A stretch of 13,009 nt of DNA from contig SLQC01000396.1 of NCBI GenBank assembly GCA_007131625.1, positions 1 to 13,009 of the forward strand. The letters run 5' to 3'. The notes below the pieces were generated by a model, which did not search any database, was not told the origin of the DNA, and saw nothing but the letters and a program-made list of their open reading frames with translations. The first letter of the stretch is position 1; each line of letters opens with the position of its first letter. Both the position numbers and the translations under genes were made by a program. The stretch comes from Balneolales bacterium. GTDB taxonomy: Bacteria; Bacteroidota; Rhodothermia; Balneolales; Natronogracilivirgulaceae. Positions 8,044 to 13,009 of this stretch are shown one piece after another.

Positions 8044-11000
8044 TTAAAAAGTCACTTCAATTCCCATGTGAACTGAGCGCATCTGAGGATAATAGAAACC
8101 AAAACGGCCCCCAACAGTATCTACCTCGGGATCCATAAAATCAAGCGTTGTGATGGTCCACAAATTATATCCTGATGCGGTGATTCTGAAATTATGGAAC
8201 CCGAAAGCACTTATAAGATTGGTCGGGAGTCCGTAGCCAAGCTGGATTTGTCGGAGACGCAAATAACTTCCGTCGACCCACCAGAAATCCAAGTTATTAT
8301 TATACGATCGTGAGGTGCGATAGACCGACTGGTCGGCAAGTCGCGGCCATTTGCCGTCCAGGTTGGCCGGTCGCCAGGGTTGCCCCTCCGGAATGAAGGA
8401 ATCATCTCTGTGATGCACTAATGGGTATCCATCATCCCGGAAAGCAGCCCAATACTCGGCTCGACCAAGATTATAGCCGAACATAGTGGCTCCTTGCCAG
8501 AGCATGAGAAGATCAAAGCTCCTCCAGGACGCAGATGTATTAATGCCGAACGATAACCTGGGCATGTCGCCACCCCGTCTTATAGCACCGCTGCCGGATG
8601 TAACGATATACCGGTCAGCGCCGGTAATCCTTCCATCCCCGTTGTAATCGACCCACTTGATATCACCTACCTGGATAGAGGCATTATTTCGCCCGTCAAT
8701 ATCAACCGGCCAGTTATCGATCTCTTCCTGAGACCTGAAAAGCCCGTCACTTGGATACATCCACACCGGATTGCTCCCTCGTCCAATTTGGGTAGCCGTT
8801 CGCTCCTGTTCCTTGTTGATAAATTGGGGTTCATCAATGAACCTAGTCTCTTCAAAATGATAAGAGACGTTTCCACCGATTCTGAAGAAAACCTCACCAG
8901 CAATATTGTTGGAATGGTTCAACATCATCTCCCATCCCCTGGTCCGGTACTCCCGGTAATTCTCCACTGGCATGGATGCCCCTACAACGCCAGGAATATC
9001 CCGGATGCGGGATCCCAATACATCTAAGCGATCTCTTTGAAAAACATCAAAGGTACCGTCAAGCAGTCCGCTCCACAGGTTAAAATTAATACCCAGGTTC
9101 ATTATATCCATTTTTTCCCAGGTAATTTCCGGATTGGGCAAGGCATCTGCACTGATGCCACGTTGCAGATCCGTGCCTGAACGGATATGAGAACCTGAGA
9201 AGGAGTATGTAGCTAAATATTGGAAATCTCCGATCTGATCAAAACCAAGCCGGCCATAGGAGGCACGAAGCCTTAAATTCGTGAGAAAGACCAGGTCTCG
9301 CATGAACGATTCCTCGCTTATGGTCCATGCAGCAGAGACCGAAGGAAAGAATCCCCAGCGTGTCTCAGACGGAAATCGGGGAGAAGCATCCAATCGGGAA
9401 CTTACTTCTAAAGAATATCTTCCGGCATAGTTGTAACTCATCCTTCCGATATACCCCACTCTTCCATCACGCCGGGCTATATTAGTGTTGAACTGACTGG
9501 TTTCCGGACCTGCAAACAGTTGATCGATTCGAAGATCATAACCCAGCCGCCATGCATCGAACCTTTCGTATTCGTCGGAGAGATATTCATAGACCAGCAA
9601 ACCCCTCAGAGAGTGATCCTGTGCAAATATCTGATCCCACTCCAGGAAATACTGGAAGTTCACCTTGTCGGTGTAATCGTTTCTCTGACGCAGAGATATG
9701 TCACTACGATTTTGACGCATAAATACATGTTCCCCTGAGTCTTCATCATAGAGATATTGATCACCATGTAATTCATAGCTTTTATTGTCATAGGTATCCC
9801 TTACGTAATTAAACACAGCTCTTGTTTGAAACCCATAAGGCAGATCATATTCCATCCTGATCTTGGTATCGGCATTCAGACGGTTCCACTTGTTATATCC
9901 GATGTGATCTTCGTACAAGAAGCCAATTGGATTCTCAGTTCTGGCTCCGGGAGCGGCTCTTATTAACGTAGGGTCAGAAAGAGGTTCTATGGAATAAAAC
10001 GGACGCCATCGTTGTACCCTCAAAACAAAAAATTGATCATCTATATTAGGCTCTCTTAGTTGTCGGTTATTAAGAGAAAAGTCGAGGCTGGCACTTAACC
10101 GGTCTGTTAAGCTGATATCGGTATTGGATCGTAATGTATATCTGTTGAAATTGATTCCATCCCCGGCCCACATTCCTTCCTGATTATAAATGCCGCCGGA
10201 TAGGTAATAGGTGACCGCATCCGTACCTCCCCGTACCGAGAGAGAATGTTGAGTCTGAGGCGCATAGTTTCTATATACCTCCTGATACATATTCACATTG
10301 GGATAATTCAAAGGATCCGAACCGTCCTCGTGTTGCCGATGAAGGTCAATATCTTCCTGTGAAAAAACCTGTGGCCTTGCATTGGACCACGTTACGACAT
10401 TATGCATTTCCATCCACTCCGCCGAACTTACCACGTCAGGGACTGCGTTTTCCGTAAAAAATTGCGCCGATACCTGACCCGTATATTTGAACTGGGGCGG
10501 AGTTGGTGTTCTGCTTCCCCGTTTGGTTTGAACTAAAACCACGCCGTTACCGGCCCGGGCTCCATAGGTAGCTGCGGAAGCCGCATCCCTCAGAACATTC
10601 ATCTCCTCAATATCATTAGGATCAAGCTCCTCAAAAACCCTTTGACTAACCGGCATGCCATCCACAATAAAAAGCGGTTCGCCGAAACCGCGGATACGAA
10701 TTTCCGTCATGTTTGAGCCCGGTTTTCCATCCATATTTTTTATGAAAATTCCGGCGGTCTGTCCCTGCAGCGACTGCGATACCGTGGGTGTGGTAACCGC
10801 TGCTACATGTTCCGTATTTACCCTGGCAATGCTTCCGGTAATATTGGCGGCGCGTTGCGTTCCATAGCCCACAACGACCAGTTCTTCCCCCAAAATGGCT
10901 TCCGAGACCAGCTCGATGTTGATTTCCGTACGGCCGTCAATATCGACCTCCAGGCCCTGATAACCAATATAGGAGATGACCAGGGTCTCATCCAATGCCG

Positions 11001-11481
11001 GAACGGAAAGCTCGTACCCTCCAGTCATATTGGTGGAGGTACCGATGGTGGTGCCCATAAGAACAACATTCACTCCTGGAAGCGGTTCCCCGGTATCGGC
11101 ATCGGTAACTTGTCCCGTGACCACCGCTTCCTGCACGGCAACAGCCTCTTCCTCCAGCTGGTTTAAAACCTCGGAAATCGGTTGATCGTTGTTATCAACC
11201 GATACGGTAACATTTTCAGAGCCCCTGTAAACAATCATTTCCTCATTGTTTGCAAACTCTGTTGTATTGTCAGCCTGTTGTAATGCACTTGCATTGGTCC
11301 AGGATAATACCAGTGCCAATCCAATCATGAGTGACAAAGCAGGCACTACAGATAAGAGTAAATTAGTTGAGTTTTGCATCGTATTAGTTCCTAACATAGT
11401 ATGAATGGGTTTCATTTGCATTTGGTGTAGCAATTCCCGGTCGGTTATACTGACTGTTAATGACCTTATCAGGTTAAGCAT
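8044..11481 (-). CDS. susC: SusC/RagA-family TonB-dependent outer-membrane transporter
   Basis: TonB-driven importer of oligosaccharides that pairs with the SusD lipoprotein. In order: a hydrophobic signal segment (about 40-66, NASA before LQQ); a partial STN-like segment (about 75-110, VTVSVDNNDQPISEVLNQL); a carboxypeptidase-regulatory-like domain (about 120-193, GQVTDADTGEPLPGVNVV); a TonB-box-like EELVVVGYGTQ (199-209); a plug (about 225-320, with LQGQTAGI, IRIRGFG, LFIVDGMPV and ATYGARAGNGVVLVQTKRG); and a beta-barrel ending in MGIEVTF. Total 1145 residues, normal for the family. The STN segment is too short to be a full domain. The start is uncertain: Met at 11481, 11421, 11415, 11397 and 11379 are all possible. 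A start at 11379 would place the signal peptide right at the N-terminus but without a positive charge; 11415 supplies a Lys. It is the first gene of the operon and divergent from the sigma factor. Confidence 0.93.
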   Translation of the reverse strand: MLNLIRSLTVSITDRELLHQMQMKPIHTMLGTNTMQNSTNLLLSVVPALSLMIGLALVLSWTNASALQQADNTTEFANNEEMIVYRGSENVTVSVDNNDQPISEVLNQLEEEAVAVQEAVVTGQVTDADTGEPLPGVNVVLMGTTIGTSTNMTGGYELSVPALDETLVISYIGYQGLEVDIDGRTEINIELVSEAILGEELVVVGYGTQRAANITGSIARVNTEHVAAVTTPTVSQSLQGQTAGIFIKNMDGKPGSNMTEIRIRGFGEPLFIVDGMPVSQRVFEELDPNDIEEMNVLRDAASAATYGARAGNGVVLVQTKRGSRTPTPPQFKYTGQVSAQFFTENAVPDVVSSAEWMEMHNVVTWSNARPQVFSQEDIDLHRQHEDGSDPLNYPNVNMYQEVYRNYAPQTQHSLSVRGGTDAVTYYLSGGIYNQEGMWAGDGINFNRYTLRSNTDISLTDRLSASLDFSLNNRQLREPNIDDQFFVLRVQRWRPFYSIEPLSDPTLIRAAPGARTENPIGFLYEDHIGYNKWNRLNADTKIRMEYDLPYGFQTRAVFNYVRDTYDNKSYELHGDQYLYDEDSGEHVFMRQNRSDISLRQRNDYTDKVNFQYFLEWDQIFAQDHSLRGLLVYEYLSDEYERFDAWRLGYDLRIDQLFAGPETSQFNTNIARRDGRVGYIGRMSYNYAGRYSLEVSSRLDASPRFPSETRWGFFPSVSAAWTISEESFMRDLVFLTNLRLRASYGRLGFDQIGDFQYLATYSFSGSHIRSGTDLQRGISADALPNPEITWEKMDIMNLGINFNLWSGLLDGTFDVFQRDRLDVLGSRIRDIPGVVGASMPVENYREYRTRGWEMMLNHSNNIAGEVFFRIGGNVSYHFEETRFIDEPQFINKEQERTATQIGRGSNPVWMYPSDGLFRSQEEIDNWPVDIDGRNNASIQVGDIKWVDYNGDGRITGADRYIVTSGSGAIRRGGDMPRLSFGINTSASWRSFDLLMLWQGATMFGYNLGRAEYWAAFRDDGYPLVHHRDDSFIPEGQPWRPANLDGKWPRLADQSVYRTSRSYNNNLDFWWVDGSYLRLRQIQLGYGLPTNLISAFGFHNFRITASGYNLWTITTLDFMDPEVDTVGGRFGFYYPQMRSVHMGIEVTF
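11391..11401. repeat. Second, imperfect copy of the susC upstream palindrome
   Basis: CTAACATAGTA here is identical to the core of the palindrome at 11553-11567; over the full 15 bases (11389-11403) two outer positions differ. It lies among the alternative susC start codons, which would put it in the leader if translation starts at 11379. It may be a second operator half or chance in A/T-rich DNA. Confidence 0.3.
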
Positions 11482-11552
11482 AACCGCAATGTTTTCCTAT
11501 ATGTTCTTTTCGTTCCCGGATACATTTACTTACCCGTTTATTAAAAAACATA

Positions 11553-11567
11553 TTACTAACATAGTAA
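11553..11567. promoter_or_regulatory. Perfect 15-bp palindrome upstream of susC, candidate operator
   Basis: TTACTAACATAGTAA is a perfect inverted repeat (TTACTA/TAGTAA with a 3-base centre), located 72 bases before the longest susC start. A 13/15 copy lies at 11389-11403. The spacing and symmetry would suit a dimeric regulator, which is inference only. Confidence 0.4.
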
Positions 11568-11612
11568 AATACACATCACTCTGAAAAAAGTATTAGTCCG
11601 GATCCAGGGTAA

Positions 11613-11729
11613 TCAGAACCGCATTCGTTGCCGGTAGGCATCCGCCTGATGAGCAATATTGATGTATTCGAATTTCTGAAAAATCCAGACCAAAGCCGGC
11701 ATCACCTTACCACCAAACCACCCGATCAA
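11613..11729 (-). other. Short protein-like frame of 38 codons, possible gene remnant
   Basis: From a TTG at 11727-11729 the minus strand reads IGWFGGKVMPALVWIFQK and continues to AHQADAYRQRMRF and a TGA stop. It looks like a membrane-exit helix plus a basic tail, like the C-terminus of some permease. I cannot name a family. There is no good start codon and a stop lies just upstream, so it is either a remnant of a lost gene or chance. Confidence 0.2.
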
Positions 11730-11906
11730 CGTTCACTTTTTGCCAGGTGACCGGTAACCTACTGAGCCATTATCGGATCTGGAAGATGATTAATTATGCT
11801 TTTTTGTGTAAAAAAAAATTTTACCGGACACCAATGATTATTAATAGTCAAGGTAAACTTGTCTCACATTTACACTATATATGTATCTGAACCAGAATGA
11901 TTTATA

Positions 11907-11914
11907 TAGCTTTG
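11907..11914 (+). promoter_or_regulatory. Candidate -7 box (TAnnTTTG) for the ECF sigma gene
   Basis: TAGCTTTG matches the Bacteroidota housekeeping -7 consensus exactly, about 150 bases before the sigma-factor ATG. No clear TTG -33 element sits at the expected distance, so support is modest. Confidence 0.3.
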
Positions 11915-12066
11915 CTTTTATGCCGATTAAAGCATCCCTAACCGCTTGTTTCAACTATCATGGGTAATAGCTATATTAAGGATGGAAGTTTCTGCTTTGA
12001 CATTGAAAAACGTCCAATTACGATAAACAGCACCCGCCATCACAAACATGACCTTCCTATGATATA

Positions 12067-12645
12067 ATGTGCTACAATGGCAATTCGAATTTGATCTGTT
12101 TAACCCGTTTGGGCAATAAGGAGGCTTTTGAGAAGATTTATCAAAAGTACCACAAGCCCCTGTTTTACTTTGCCATGAGGTATCTGAAGAGTAAAGAGCT
12201 TTCGGAAGATGCTATACAGGATATCTTTGTCAAGTTGTGGGAAAAGAGGGCCACTCTGGATAAGTCCAAGTCCATCAAGGAGTTTCTGTTCGTGTGTCTG
12301 AAGAATCATATGTTGAATATGATCAGGAATCAAAAAAACAAGCAATACATTGCAGCAGACCTGGATAAACATAAGGATCACGAACAAAACAATACTTCGG
12401 ATAAGGTTTCCTATTCCGAATTCAGTCATGTCATCAATCAGGGATTGTCGGAATTGCCCTCCAGACAGTGTGAAGTTTTTAAGCTTAAGGTCTTTCAGGA
12501 ATTATCCAATCCGGAGATTGCCCAGGAACTCGGGATTTCCATCAATACGACAAAGGTTCATTATTACTACAGTGCCCAGTATATCAAGTCCTATATAATT
12601 AAACATTGGAGCAGAACTGAAATATACTTACCCCGTTTAAAATAA
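12067..12645 (+). CDS. ECF-type RNA polymerase sigma-70 factor (Bacteroidota RpoE/FecI-like)
   Basis: Directs RNA polymerase to target promoters, probably including the divergent susC operon. It has 192 residues. Sigma region 2 spans about 12-90, with the family segment AFEKIYQKYHKPLFYFAMRYL and the region 2.1-2.2 motif SEDAIQDIFVKLWEKR (46-61). A charged linker follows. Sigma region 4 spans about 127-178 with LSELPSRQCEVFKLKVFQ and the helix-turn-helix NPEIAQELGISINTTKVHYYYSA. The usual end of that helix (TVKxHLxxAL-like) is here TTKVHYYYSA, a slightly unusual recognition helix. The ATG at 12067 lies a few bases after an A/T-rich leader and the length fits the family. Many such sigma genes are followed by a FecR anti-sigma; none is seen here, only broken genes. 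Confidence 0.92.
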   Translation: MCYNGNSNLICLTRLGNKEAFEKIYQKYHKPLFYFAMRYLKSKELSEDAIQDIFVKLWEKRATLDKSKSIKEFLFVCLKNHMLNMIRNQKNKQYIAADLDKHKDHEQNNTSDKVSYSEFSHVINQGLSELPSRQCEVFKLKVFQELSNPEIAQELGISINTTKVHYYYSAQYIKSYIIKHWSRTEIYLPRLK

Positions 12646-12689
12646 TCCCTCTAACCTATACTGAAGTGAGTCGGACCTTCCTCCCGTCA

Positions 12690-12920
12690 AGTGAAGTACC
12701 CAAGGCATAATCTTTCACCTGATTGTCAAATTCCTGCTTCAGCTGGTATTATGGTTATGTCCATTTACGGTATTGTGGATACCATATTTGTAGGGATGTG
12801 GGTTGGGTCGCTTGGAATTGCACCATCACCGTTGTTCTGCCCATCACCTTTCTGTTTGCAAGTATCGGCATGGCTATCGGCGCCGGAGGTGCATCCATCA
12901 TCTCCCGGGCATTCGGGGGA
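12690..12920 (+). pseudogene. N-terminal fragment of a MATE-family efflux transporter, frameshifted
   Basis: MATE proteins export drugs or metabolites using cation gradients. The core reads PASAGIMVMSIYGIVDTIFVG then WVGSLGIA (12733-12822) in one frame. It continues as ITVVLPITFLFASIGMAIGA and GGASIISRAFG (12825-12920) in another; one base is missing near 12822 (a GCC Ala codon reduced to CC). Just upstream LIVKF (12719-12733) is in the third frame, implying a further small deletion. Together these match roughly the first 85 residues of a MATE transporter, covering the first two membrane helices. The other ten or so helices are absent: the sequence then turns into an unrelated protein. It cannot be functional. 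Confidence 0.82.
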
Positions 12921-13009
12921 TGATGGCGAAGGAGCATCCTTTGGTTTTGACGATCCCGATTTCAAAATGCAGTCGCTACGCGGTAATGCCGTATTGCGAT
13001 GGGAAAACC
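12919..13009 (+). pseudogene. C-terminal fragment of a DUF5916-like protein, fused to the MATE remnant; runs off window
   Basis: Reads DDGEGASFGFDDPDFKMQSL then RGNAVLRWEN to the last base. The pattern DPDF..xSLRGNAVLRWE resembles the C-terminal end of DUF5916 proteins (outer-membrane beta-barrel-like proteins common in Bacteroidota and relatives), where it is followed by a short xRPGS tail. It lies in the same frame as the first MATE block, so one hybrid frame is open from 12751 past the edge. Identification rests on a remembered motif and only about 30 residues are visible. It could alternatively be the end of another beta-barrel family. Confidence 0.6.

Larger units (their letters stand above)
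11482..12066. promoter_or_regulatory. Divergent susC / sigma-factor control region
   Basis: This 585-base intergenic stretch must hold both divergent promoters. It is A/T-rich, most strongly at 11790-11920. It contains the palindrome at 11553-11567, an A9/T4 tract flanked by GTAAAA/TTTTAC (11808-11824), a near-palindrome around TATTAATA (11836-11849) and one exact Bacteroidota -7 type box at 11907-11914. No convincing long gene is present. One short minus-strand frame (11613-11729) is listed separately. I find no clear TAnnTTTG box for susC. Confidence 0.5.

Noticed and set aside
11482..12066. Riboswitch, sRNA or tRNA in the divergent intergenic region
   Set aside because: No cloverleaf or recognisable riboswitch core is seen; only A/T tracts and short palindromes.
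12723..12923. 66-codon plus-strand frame as a small membrane protein gene
   Set aside because: Its second half is MATE sequence but its first half is out-of-frame MATE sequence; it is one frame of a broken gene.

Overview
The window looks like an accessory carbohydrate-uptake locus from a Bacteroidota-type bacterium. A SusC/SusD outer-membrane pair, a DUF3823-type lipoprotein, A/T-rich leaders without Shine-Dalgarno sequences and a Bacteroidota-type ECF sigma factor all point that way. The SusC N-terminus (carboxypeptidase-regulatory-like domain followed by EELVVVGYGTQ) resembles proteins I associate with Balneolaceae/Rhodothermota, but that placement is inference.

Layout, left to right. Positions 1-3266 (+) hold most of a large lipoprotein whose first codons lie off the left edge. 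It has a zinc amidase-like domain with a golvesin-type domain nested in it, then FN3, then a flavodoxin/GATase-like C-terminus. Positions 3324-3572 (-) hold a heavily deleted duplicate of the next gene. Positions 3573-5075 (-) encode a secreted TIM-barrel glycoside-hydrolase-like protein. Positions 5324-11481 (-) form a susC-susD-DUF3823 operon with hairpins in each gap. After a 585-base intergenic region, a divergent ECF sigma factor lies at 12067-12645 (+). From about 12690 to the right edge there is gene wreckage: the N-terminal part of a MATE transporter in several frames, fused to what looks like the C-terminus of a DUF5916 protein.

Likely logic: the sigma factor and the susC promoter share one divergent control region. 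SusC/SusD bind and import an oligosaccharide, the DUF3823 lipoprotein probably assists at the cell surface, and the secreted hydrolase trims the glycan. The substrate cannot be told from the sequence. No FecR-type anti-sigma is visible, and the STN signalling domain of SusC is only a fragment, so the usual transmembrane induction route looks reduced or rewired.

The items most worth a second look are the decayed tandem copy of the hydrolase gene, the MATE/DUF5916 fusion wreck, the sigma factor without an anti-sigma, and a 15-bp palindrome upstream of susC with a near-copy at the susC start. I see no tRNA, rRNA, CRISPR array, insertion sequence or intact mobile element.
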